57,781 bases of DNA from a virus. Every line of letters begins with the position of its first letter. Position 1 is the first letter of the stretch. Shown here in pieces: positions 20,860 to 29,308 of the stretch. The position numbers and the translations under genes were made by a program. The stretch is taken from positions 1-57,781 of IMG/VR virus record IMGVR_UViG_3300032326_000646; one strand, 5' to 3'. Below the pieces are notes generated by a model. That model was not told the DNA's origin, made no database searches, and saw only the letters and a program-made list of their open reading frames with translations.

Positions 20860-22893
20860 ATGTCAGATTTTTTTAGTTTTAAACTTCCAGAGGATTTTGT
20901 AGAAAAGTATAAAAACCAAGAAAGCCCATTTGGGTTTAAGGATGCAGCAGAAAATTCACTTGGAGAAATTACTTTTATACGTACTTATTCTCGAATGAAG
21001 GAAGATGGGACTAAAGAAAGATGGCATGAGGTTTGTCGTCGTGTAATCGAGGGTATGTATTCAGTACAAAAGAATCATGCTAAAGAAAACCGTTTGCCAT
21101 GGAATGACTACAAGGCTCAGAAGTCAGCACAAGAAGCATTCCAGAGAATGTTTGAATTAAAGTGGACACCACCAGGTCGAGGTATGTGGGCATTTGGAAC
21201 TCCTATGACTATGGAAAAAAAGAACTCAGCAGCACTACAAAACTGTGCAATGGTATCTACAAAAGATCTTGACAAGAATGATCCAGGAGCCTTGTTTGCT
21301 TGGGTTATGGATGCATTAATGCTTGGCATTGGTGTAGGGTTTGATACAGTGGGACAGGATAAGAATTTCTCAATCTATACCCCAACAGAACCAGAACAGG
21401 TATTTGAAATCCCAGACACTCGTGAAGGATGGGTAGAGTCAGTACGATTACTTATTAACTCCTACCTAAGACCAAACCAAAGTATTCAGAAGTTTAACTA
21501 TGATTTGATTAGACCTCTTGGAGCACCCATTAAGGGCTTTGGAGGGGTTGCATCAGGACCTGCACCTCTTATCAAGTTGCATGATCAGATAGACCGTGTA
21601 ATTGGCTCTAGAGGGGGTGAAACACTAGATTCTCGTGCTATCGTAGACCTAGTAAACCTTATTGGAACCTGTGTGGTATCAGGCAATGTTCGCAGATCGG
21701 CAACGCTTGCTTTGGGCACTGCAGGAGATGACACATTCATGAATCTAAAGAATTCAGAAATGTTTCCAGAACGCAATTCATTTGATCCAGAAAACCCAGG
21801 CTGGGCTTGGATGTCTAATAATTCTATTTCAGCAGAAGTAGGAACAAAGTACGAAGACTATGTGGATTTAATTACAGAAAATGGAGAGCCAGGTTTTATT
21901 TGGCTTGATGTTGCTCGTAATTATGGAAGACTAAAAGATGCGCCAGACGGTAAGGATTATCGTGTGATGGGATTTAACCCATGTGCGGAGCAGCCATTGG
22001 AATCATATGAACTATGTACACTTGTAGAAGTGCACTTGAATCGTCATGAGTCTAAGGAAGACTTCCTGCGTACCTTGAAGTTTGCATACCTTTATGGAAA
22101 GACTGTAACACTTGTTCCAACTCACTGGCCACAAACAAACGGTATCATGCAGCGCAACCGTCGTATTGGTACATCTCTTACTGGTATTGCGTCATTTGCA
22201 GATCAAAAGGGTTTGCCTATTGTTCGTGAGTGGATGGATGAAGGATACAATAAAATTCGTCACTATGACCACCAGTATTCAGAATGGCTTTGTGTTCGTG
22301 AATCAATTCGTGTAACAACAGTTAAGCCATCAGGATCAGTTTCAATACTTTCTGGTGCAACTCCTGGAGTTCACTGGGGTCCTGGAGGAAACTTCTTCCT
22401 TCGTGCAGTTAGATTTGGAAATACAGATCCAATGATGCACTTATTTAAAGCAGCAGGGTATACAATTGAAGATGACGTAGTATCAGCAAATACATCAGTA
22501 GTTTACTTCCCAATCAAGTCAGGCCATCCAAGATCTGAAAAAGATGTAACACTATTTGAAAAGATTGCACTTGCTGCAACTGCTCAAAAGTATTGGTCTG
22601 ATAATGGTGTTTCTGTAACACTTTCATTTGATAAGGAAACTGAGTCAAAGCATGTTGTTCCAGCACTACACATGTACGAAGGACAACTAAAGGCAGTATC
22701 ATTCCTACCAATGGGAAACACTGTTTACCCACAACAGCCATACACTCAGATTACTGAAGAAGAATATGAGTCGTATGTTGGTAAATTGAAGCACATTGAT
22801 TTTGCTGCTATTTATGATGGAGCAGAAAATCTTGAGGCTCAAGGAGAGATGTACTGCACTACAGACTACTGCGAAATTAAAGTAAACAAGTAG
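20860..22893 (+). CDS. nrdJ: Class II (B12-dependent) ribonucleoside-triphosphate reductase, 677 aa
   Basis: Reduces ribonucleotides to deoxyribonucleotides using adenosylcobalamin. The expected residues can be placed: C129 (ALQNCAMVS) and C386 as the redox pair, C375 as the thiyl-radical Cys and E377 within FNPCAEQPLESYELCTL, and the C-terminal shuttle pair C666/C671 (MYCTTDYCEI). The 11-residue spacing of the active-site cysteines and the 5-residue spacing of the C-terminal pair match the monomeric Lactobacillus-type enzyme (about 739 aa). The gene is a monocistronic unit with its own terminator-promoter boundary. It supplies dNTPs independently of oxygen, provided the host makes or imports cobalamin. 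No thioredoxin or glutaredoxin gene is nearby. Confidence 0.93.
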   Translation: MSDFFSFKLPEDFVEKYKNQESPFGFKDAAENSLGEITFIRTYSRMKEDGTKERWHEVCRRVIEGMYSVQKNHAKENRLPWNDYKAQKSAQEAFQRMFELKWTPPGRGMWAFGTPMTMEKKNSAALQNCAMVSTKDLDKNDPGALFAWVMDALMLGIGVGFDTVGQDKNFSIYTPTEPEQVFEIPDTREGWVESVRLLINSYLRPNQSIQKFNYDLIRPLGAPIKGFGGVASGPAPLIKLHDQIDRVIGSRGGETLDSRAIVDLVNLIGTCVVSGNVRRSATLALGTAGDDTFMNLKNSEMFPERNSFDPENPGWAWMSNNSISAEVGTKYEDYVDLITENGEPGFIWLDVARNYGRLKDAPDGKDYRVMGFNPCAEQPLESYELCTLVEVHLNRHESKEDFLRTLKFAYLYGKTVTLVPTHWPQTNGIMQRNRRIGTSLTGIASFADQKGLPIVREWMDEGYNKIRHYDHQYSEWLCVRESIRVTTVKPSGSVSILSGATPGVHWGPGGNFFLRAVRFGNTDPMMHLFKAAGYTIEDDVVSANTSVVYFPIKSGHPRSEKDVTLFEKIALAATAQKYWSDNGVSVTLSFDKETESKHVVPALHMYEGQLKAVSFLPMGNTVYPQQPYTQITEEEYESYVGKLKHIDFAAIYDGAENLEAQGEMYCTTDYCEIKVNK

Positions 22894-22900
22894 TCTTCTG

Positions 22901-22909
22901 TGGTAAAAT
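22901..22909 (+). promoter_or_regulatory. Extended -10 box
   Basis: TGGTAAAAT, nine bases before the ATG at 22919. Leaderless type. Confidence 0.5.
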
Positions 22910-22918
22910 AGACTTATA

Positions 22919-25900
22919 ATGTCTACTCCATCAAACCTGTATGCAGAAAAAGTCTTCGCCGAGCATCCAACTGGCCTCTGGGCTTTAGATGATAATGCTG
23001 ACTACATTTCTTTAATTTCAGAACAACAGAGAGTTCTTTCTGATTCTACAAAATGGGACATCATTGGTGGGGTTGCCAACAACTTTAGCCAATCATTGGG
23101 AGAGCCATTTCCAGGTAGTTATGTTGGAAGAGTTATAGCAAATACAACACCTAATCAAAATTCATCAGTAATTCTAAGAAGCAAAGAAATAATAGACTCA
23201 TCTGATTTAAATACATATCTCAGAACATTTTCTGTAGGTGCTTATCTATACTCAGAAAGTCCTTATATATCTGGTTTTGAAATAGGATACCAGCAAAAAG
23301 ATACTACAAGTGGTCAAGATGTACTTTATTTAAAAAGTTTTGATACAGTAATAAATAATAGTTGGATCTTTATATCAGAAACATTTGATGCTCCTAAAAA
23401 TAAATCAGGAATTAAACTTGTTATTAAAATTAATTTTGTTGGAAGTTCAGAAACAGAAAATTCCTTTAGAGTTAACGGAATAACTTTTGGACAATGGTCA
23501 GAAGAATTTTCTTCAACATCTTTAGGAACTAACTTGATAGACATTCCATCAAACATATCTATAGCACCACAAAAGGGTGTTGTTGCACGATGCTACGGTC
23601 TTCAAGAGTTGAATGGTTATTATCTTGCTGCAAACAATATGCTAAAAGCAAAAAATTCTGGCATACCTTTAGTATATGGAACACCTGGACATACAACTCT
23701 TTATAGCAATTCTAATCTACCATCTTTAATTATTCCTGGTGTTGGAATGCTAAATAAGTCTGGACAATATAGAGAGTATACATTAGAAACCTGGTTAAGA
23801 GTAAATTCTTACACAAATGAAACTAAAAAAATTATTGGGCCAATAGGATCTTCTGACGGAGTATATGTAGATGGTCCATCAATAGGATTAAAAATTGGAA
23901 CAGAATACAAAACAAATTATATAGGCGAGTGGACAAGACCTATGCTCGTTCATTTAAAAATTGGAAAAGATAGCGCATCTCTTTTAATTAATGGCGATGA
24001 AGTAGTTTCTGTTCCGTATTCACAAGAGTTGGCAAACCTACCTTCAAAATTAAATAATGGCAAAGATCAAGACTGGATAGGGTTTTATGCCTATGATGAT
24101 GTTTCTCCCATAGATATAGATTGTGTTGGAATTTACCCATATTTAGTTGCTACTCAGGTTGCAAAAAGAAGATATGTTTTTGGTCAAGGAGTTGAAATTC
24201 CAGAAAATATTAATACATCTTATAGCGGAACATCTGTTGCAATTGATTATTCATTTGCAGACTATACAGCAAACTACTCTTATCCAAAAACTGGTTCTTG
24301 GGGTCAAGGGTTTGGCGATAATATATCAACACTTAATAAGTCTATTTCTGTAATATCTCATCCACTTCCAGAACTTGTTCTTTCGTCTAAAACAAAGTCA
24401 GAGTTATTTCAAGACAATAAAGTTTCTAATCAAGTAGAAGATAGTTCTAGTTTTTTCTATGACACTAAAGAATATTTTTCATTTAGACCAAACTCTTCTT
24501 GGAGTTCTGTTTTTGGATACTTATTCTTTGAAAATTTTGATTTCTTAAAAACACCAGTTTCAGCATTTTATGGATGCTTTCAATTAAAAAATAATGCAAC
24601 AACACCACAAATACTTTTTAAAATTGAAAAAGAAAACACTTCCAATTATTTTAAAATACAAGTAGAAAATAATATTTTAAAATATATTATAAATATAAAC
24701 GGACAATCTAAAATTCTTTGTTCTTCTGAGGTGTTAAGTCCAAATGAATTTTTTGAAGCAGGAGTTAATATTCCTAAGTTTGTAGAAATTTTTGGTAATC
24801 CTGCATCTGACTTTTTTGGATCTCTAGGAGATCTAAGATTGTATGTTGGTGGTGATAAAACTAACACACAACAATTCACTGGAAAAATTTATAATGTTGG
24901 ATTTTCAACAAATCATAATTTTCAAAAAATTAAAAATTTATTTAATGAAATTGGCATACCAAAACTAAATGAAGATTTATTTTTTGCCTATCTGAATGAT
25001 CAATCTATAGATATTGATGGAGGAATTGACACTACATCTTTGCCACCATATGGAGGAACAACTGACACTGTTTTAGGAGCCGTTTCTGGTGGAGGGGTAG
25101 TTCTTTTAGAAGAAGACTTTTTGATTGAGCATACTGCAAGTTATACTTTAGTTCCTGATATTTTGTTTGATAAGTATACTCTCTCTGTTGCATCAAATGC
25201 TTACTGGGAAGATAATATTCCTTTGACATACTTTGCAGAATCTGTTTTTGATAAAAGAGGAGATCAATACTTTGATCTTGACTTTATCCAGTTTAATATT
25301 AATTATCCAATACCAACAAAAACAATTGCAATAGAAACAGATGCAATTTCTTGGACTTATGCAGATCTTGCTAACGAGTATGGTGTTCCAGTGCAAAGAA
25401 CCTATGCGTCATTAGATAATTACTTATTTACTGGATACAATGATTACGAAGATTTAAAAAATAAAATTGCAAAAGATTACAAATATGATACAGATGGTGC
25501 ACTTGTAAAAACTTATGTAACATTTCAATATACCGAACTTGGTGCAAATGCAACTGCTCAATATTTTATTAAAACAGAAAGACCTTCAAGAGATGGTGTG
25601 CTTATACCAGGATCAGACTGGATGACAACAAAGTATGAGGTTGTAGACAATATGATTATTTATCCTCCATCTGGAGTTGATTTTAATGACTTATCAATAG
25701 TAACACATATAGATATTAATATAAAAAATTCTGAAACAAATAACGTAAGTATTAAAAACATGTCGTATTCTTCACAATCTTTTAATGATTCAGATGCAAG
25801 CCCTATTGGAACTAGATTTGGAACTCCCCTATATCCATATACAAAAACTGGAATTTATTATAATTTTAAAAATAACAATCCTTTTTCAATTTATAATGCA

Positions 25901-26665
25901 TCTTCTCCATATTTATATTTAACAAAAACTAGCGGTATCCAGTTAAAAGGAACTTATGACCCTCTAGTAAACAGAGGGCTTGCTATACCAGTTAATTCAA
26001 GTAGGGCTGATGGGTTTAAGGTTATTGCTATGCAACTTGCTATTAGATTTGATGGAGACTATTTCCCATACGCACCAACAGAAATTTTTGAAATAGAAAG
26101 TAAAGGCTCTTATATTAAATTCTATCTTGTAGCATGTGATCCAAGCGGAAGACGAGCAAAAATTTATGCTATTGATACAAAGACTGGTTTAATTCAAAAT
26201 GGAATAGGATTTTATTGGAATGGAAGAATTGTAAAAGAGCCAGTTGTAAGTCTTCAGGATTGGGGATTTTTGGGTATTAGTTTTGCAGATAGTTTAGACT
26301 TTTCGTATTTTGAGGGGGCGATCAGACTTACTGGTCCACTATTGTTCAATAATATATCTTTTTATCAATCAACAAATCTACAAGAGGTTCAGAATGTTTC
26401 TGAAAGACCTTGGTTTAGGGTTAAAGTTCTTAAATCATCCCAATTAGACTGGAAATTTTGGAATACAGGCTCTTTTAATTGGAACAAGGTGCTTGTTTTG
26501 TCAGAAACAAGTTATTATGGGGTAAGCCCATCCGAAGTTTATAAGAGTTATACAGGAACTAATAAGATTATTATAGACGATGAAAAGGTTTTGAGGTTTG
26601 GAAATTATAAGTACACTGGATACTCGGATGTAGGTTGGAACCAAATAGTAGTTGATCCAGTTTAA
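22919..26665 (+). CDS. Large lectin-like structural protein, 1248 aa
   Basis: Starts MSTPSNLYAEKVFAEHPTGL, a form often seen at the N-terminus of large minor virion proteins. Residues about 285-410 are a LamG/concanavalin-like domain (REYTLETWLRVNSYTN, IGLKIGTEY, PMLVHLKIGKDSASLLING). A similar but weaker pattern occurs at about 520-700 (SAFYGCFQLKNNATT, then NYFKIQVENNILKYIINING) and a third near 1000-1180. The N-terminal 200 residues look like a carbohydrate-binding jelly roll. It lies between RNR and the portal block, so it may be a capsid or tail-surface adhesin. No enzymatic motif is seen. Confidence 0.7.
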   Translation: MSTPSNLYAEKVFAEHPTGLWALDDNADYISLISEQQRVLSDSTKWDIIGGVANNFSQSLGEPFPGSYVGRVIANTTPNQNSSVILRSKEIIDSSDLNTYLRTFSVGAYLYSESPYISGFEIGYQQKDTTSGQDVLYLKSFDTVINNSWIFISETFDAPKNKSGIKLVIKINFVGSSETENSFRVNGITFGQWSEEFSSTSLGTNLIDIPSNISIAPQKGVVARCYGLQELNGYYLAANNMLKAKNSGIPLVYGTPGHTTLYSNSNLPSLIIPGVGMLNKSGQYREYTLETWLRVNSYTNETKKIIGPIGSSDGVYVDGPSIGLKIGTEYKTNYIGEWTRPMLVHLKIGKDSASLLINGDEVVSVPYSQELANLPSKLNNGKDQDWIGFYAYDDVSPIDIDCVGIYPYLVATQVAKRRYVFGQGVEIPENINTSYSGTSVAIDYSFADYTANYSYPKTGSWGQGFGDNISTLNKSISVISHPLPELVLSSKTKSELFQDNKVSNQVEDSSSFFYDTKEYFSFRPNSSWSSVFGYLFFENFDFLKTPVSAFYGCFQLKNNATTPQILFKIEKENTSNYFKIQVENNILKYIININGQSKILCSSEVLSPNEFFEAGVNIPKFVEIFGNPASDFFGSLGDLRLYVGGDKTNTQQFTGKIYNVGFSTNHNFQKIKNLFNEIGIPKLNEDLFFAYLNDQSIDIDGGIDTTSLPPYGGTTDTVLGAVSGGGVVLLEEDFLIEHTASYTLVPDILFDKYTLSVASNAYWEDNIPLTYFAESVFDKRGDQYFDLDFIQFNINYPIPTKTIAIETDAISWTYADLANEYGVPVQRTYASLDNYLFTGYNDYEDLKNKIAKDYKYDTDGALVKTYVTFQYTELGANATAQYFIKTERPSRDGVLIPGSDWMTTKYEVVDNMIIYPPSGVDFNDLSIVTHIDINIKNSETNNVSIKNMSYSSQSFNDSDASPIGTRFGTPLYPYTKTGIYYNFKNNNPFSIYNASSPYLYLTKTSGIQLKGTYDPLVNRGLAIPVNSSRADGFKVIAMQLAIRFDGDYFPYAPTEIFEIESKGSYIKFYLVACDPSGRRAKIYAIDTKTGLIQNGIGFYWNGRIVKEPVVSLQDWGFLGISFADSLDFSYFEGAIRLTGPLLFNNISFYQSTNLQEVQNVSERPWFRVKVLKSSQLDWKFWNTGSFNWNKVLVLSETSYYGVSPSEVYKSYTGTNKIIIDDEKVLRFGNYKYTGYSDVGWNQIVVDPV

Positions 26666-26667
26666 TA

Positions 26668-26676
26668 TGGTATACT
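26668..26676 (+). promoter_or_regulatory. Extended -10 box of the head operon
   Basis: TGGTATACT, seven bases before the ATG at 26684. Leaderless type. Confidence 0.6.
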
Positions 26677-26683
26677 TATAGTT

Positions 26684-27070
26684 ATGGATTCACTAATAGA
26701 CCCAAAAACTGGTCAACCAATTGTAAAAAATGTTAGACGACAGGTAATTGAAAAGAATTACGACTGGGGTCTTTATGTATACAAGAAGGCTAATGGTAAG
26801 TGGTTTACAGACGGAAATGGTTCTGTACTCAACATTCCCTCAGACAAGAATGACATTTCCAGAATGGCAGAATTAAAAAAGACTGCAATGCATTACGGTG
26901 ATCCAGGAGATGGAACATGTGTATTTGTTCCAGGACTAACAAGAGTTTCTGAAGAAGAATATTCGGAACAAGTTGATCGCCTAAAGGCTGGACTTATTCC
27001 TTCACTAAATGATCTAGGAGCCGTTCAAGCAGCAAAAGATACAATTGCTAAGTATGGGGATGAGGAGTAG
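26684..27070 (+). CDS. Unrecognised small protein preceding the portal, 128 aa
   Basis: First gene of the head block. The sequence has QVIEKNYDWGLYVYKKANGK, WFTDGNGSVLNIPSDKNDIS and a helical C-terminus (VSEEEYSEQVDRLKAGLIPS). Phages of this type often place a small conserved protein directly before the portal; terminase is not adjacent here. The stop is two bases before the portal ATG, so they are coupled. Function unknown. Confidence 0.6.
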   Translation: MDSLIDPKTGQPIVKNVRRQVIEKNYDWGLYVYKKANGKWFTDGNGSVLNIPSDKNDISRMAELKKTAMHYGDPGDGTCVFVPGLTRVSEEEYSEQVDRLKAGLIPSLNDLGAVQAAKDTIAKYGDEE

Positions 27071-27072
27071 TC

Positions 27073-28665
27073 ATGCAAGAAAATGAGTACGAAATCGGTG
27101 CAAGAATTGACGAAGCAGCAAAGAAAGACGATACATTTGCAAAGTCAGATCCATTTAATGGCAACTGGGAAACACTAAAAACTTTAGATGGTTTAGATTC
27201 AAACTTTAAAAGAAGAACAAACAGACTTTCAACCAAGATGGTTGAGCCAACTACACAATACACAACTGCAGCACTTGCTGGAAAAAGCGGTATTGATGGA
27301 GCACAGTCAAAAGAGATAAACCCAGGATTAGTCTACGTAAACGGCTATGGAATGTTCGATGTAATAACACCACCATGGAATCTTTATGAATTAGCAAACT
27401 ACTACGATACATCATTTGCAAACCACGCAGCAATTGATGCAAAGGTAGAAAACATTGTTGGCCTGGGATATGAGTTTAAGGTTTCTCCAAGAACAATGAT
27501 GAGACTAGAAGCGTCAGAAGATAACAGCGCAACACAAAAAGCAAGAAAGAGAATTGAAAGAGCAAAGATTGAAATGCGTGATTGGCTGGAGTCTCTAAAT
27601 GATGACGACTCTTTTACAGCCACAATGGAAAAAGTTTATACAGATCTTCAGTCAACAGGTAATGGTTACTTAGAAATTGGTAGAACAACTCGTGGAGAAA
27701 TTGGATACGTTGGACATATACCAGCAACAACAATGAGAGTTAGAAGACTAAAAGACGGATACGTTCAGATCATTGGAAACAAAATTGTTTACTTCCGCAA
27801 CTTTGGGGCAAAGAATCAAAACCCACTAACCACAGATGCTAGACCAAATGAAATTATTCACTTTAAGCAGTACTCACCTCTAAATACATTCTACGGAGTG
27901 CCAGACATAATGTCGGCCATAAACTCACTACATGGAGATTCTCTTGCTTCACAATACAATATTGATTATTTTGCAAACAAGGCAGTCCCAAGATATGTTG
28001 TAACATTAAAGGGTGCCAAACTTTCTGGAGATGCAGAAGACAAGATGTTTAGATTCTTACAGACAAGTCTCAGGGGGCAGTCTCACAGAACGCTATATAT
28101 TCCACTTCCAGGTGATAGCGAAAACAATAAAGTTGAATTTAAGATGGAGCCCATCGAAGACGGTATACAGGACGGCTCATTTAAAGAGTATCGTAAACAA
28201 AACCGTGATGATATCCTAGTAGCACATCAAGTGCCATTATCTAAACTTGGAGGTGGCGATTCTGGTTCTATTGCAGCAGCACTTGCACAGGATCGCACCT
28301 TTAAGGAACAAGTTGCAAGACCAGCACAAAGACAATTAGAAAAAATGATTAATAAAATCATTCGTGAAAAGACAGATATTATTGAGTTTGTGTTTAATGA
28401 ATTAACACTAACTGATGAAATAGCACAGTCTCAAATTCTTGAAAGATATGTTAAGAATCAAATAATGACTCCCAATGAAGCACGAGTTGTTTTAGATATG
28501 CCACAAAGAGATGGTGGGGATGATGTCTTAGATCTAAGTCCAGCAGCATCATCAGAAGCAAGGACAACAAGATCAAGAGACACAGAAAGAACAAATAATA
28601 ATTCAGATAGCACTTCTACAGTTGCTGGACGAAACCCAAAAGGTGAAGGGCGATCTTCCCAATAA
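27073..28665 (+). CDS. Portal protein, 530 aa
   Basis: Contains the portal core in order: NPGLVYVNGYGMFDVITPPW, LYELANYYDTSFANHAAIDA with VENIVGLGYEF (wing start), TGNGYLEIGRTTRGEIGYVG, EIIHFKQYSPLNTFYGVPDI (the conserved Y-G-x-P before the crown/tunnel helix), QVPLSKLGGGDSGSIAAALA and ERYVKNQIMTPNEARVVLDM. This matches PBSX/HK97-type portals. The dodecameric ring forms the DNA channel and binds terminase. The C-terminal 45 residues are Ser/Arg/Asn-rich and probably disordered. The stop overlaps the next start. Confidence 0.9.
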   Translation: MQENEYEIGARIDEAAKKDDTFAKSDPFNGNWETLKTLDGLDSNFKRRTNRLSTKMVEPTTQYTTAALAGKSGIDGAQSKEINPGLVYVNGYGMFDVITPPWNLYELANYYDTSFANHAAIDAKVENIVGLGYEFKVSPRTMMRLEASEDNSATQKARKRIERAKIEMRDWLESLNDDDSFTATMEKVYTDLQSTGNGYLEIGRTTRGEIGYVGHIPATTMRVRRLKDGYVQIIGNKIVYFRNFGAKNQNPLTTDARPNEIIHFKQYSPLNTFYGVPDIMSAINSLHGDSLASQYNIDYFANKAVPRYVVTLKGAKLSGDAEDKMFRFLQTSLRGQSHRTLYIPLPGDSENNKVEFKMEPIEDGIQDGSFKEYRKQNRDDILVAHQVPLSKLGGGDSGSIAAALAQDRTFKEQVARPAQRQLEKMINKIIREKTDIIEFVFNELTLTDEIAQSQILERYVKNQIMTPNEARVVLDMPQRDGGDDVLDLSPAASSEARTTRSRDTERTNNNSDSTSTVAGRNPKGEGRSSQ

Positions 28666-29258
28666 TGAAGTCTATATGCAAGTCTAATTTTTTTGATGAC
28701 GAAACTTTTAATAAAATAAAAAAAAATGTTTTAGAAAAAATAAATGATAAAAATGAGATTCGTTATAGCAAAGAGTTTAGAAGATACTTCAGAATCGTTT
28801 CTTTACCAGATGACATTAAAGATGTGCTGCTAGATATAGCGAAACAAGAAGTCCAGGATCAAGACCTGGAAATTATTTACAGCCAAGTTGTTAGATATCA
28901 GATTAAAGATGGTGCTATTCCAGAATTAAGAGAGCATAAAGATTCAGCAAATGGTGAGTGGGTTATGGATATAGTTATTGATGCCACCGTTGATTGGCCT
29001 CTAGTAATTGACGGCCAAAGTTTTTCAAATATCGAAAACTCTGTTTTTTTTATAAAGGGAGAAGAGGACCTACACTCTAGACCAGATTTCCCTTCTCAAA
29101 GCGAAGACGACTATGTTCTTCTTCTTTTTGTTCATTTAGCCAATAAGCATACCCACTATGCAAGGATATCCAGAGAGATCTTTAGTATGGATGAAAAAAA
29201 CCTTAATACCTTCTTGAGAGTCATCAAGCCTGCCTGGGGAGAGTATGAAGATTCTTAG
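28665..29258 (+). CDS. 2-oxoglutarate oxygenase-like protein within the head operon, 197 aa
   Basis: TAATG overlap with portal. ELREHKDSANGEW gives H91-x-D93, and EDLHSRPDFP holds a candidate distal His (137) with R139 nearby, in the strand order MDIVIDATVDWPLVIDGQSF, NSVFFIKGEED, YVLLLFVHLA expected of a double-stranded beta-helix hydroxylase. The metal triad is therefore plausible, but the 2-oxoglutarate Arg is less certain than in the genes at 9805 and 11216. The position between portal and protease is unusual. It could modify head proteins or simply be a mobile accessory gene; AT-richer than the portal gene. Confidence 0.65.
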   Translation: MKSICKSNFFDDETFNKIKKNVLEKINDKNEIRYSKEFRRYFRIVSLPDDIKDVLLDIAKQEVQDQDLEIIYSQVVRYQIKDGAIPELREHKDSANGEWVMDIVIDATVDWPLVIDGQSFSNIENSVFFIKGEEDLHSRPDFPSQSEDDYVLLLFVHLANKHTHYARISREIFSMDEKNLNTFLRVIKPAWGEYEDS

Positions 29259-29299
29259 AATTCAGTATCTCAGTATTCAAGATATGAAAAAAAGGGGTA

Positions 29300-29305
29300 T
29301 ATAAT
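29300..29305 (+). promoter_or_regulatory. -10 box before the protease gene
   Basis: TATAAT three bases before ATG 29309 and six bases before the in-frame GTG 29312. If transcription starts at the usual distance, GTG 29312 would be the leaderless start. Confidence 0.5.
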
Positions 29306-29308
29306 ATA

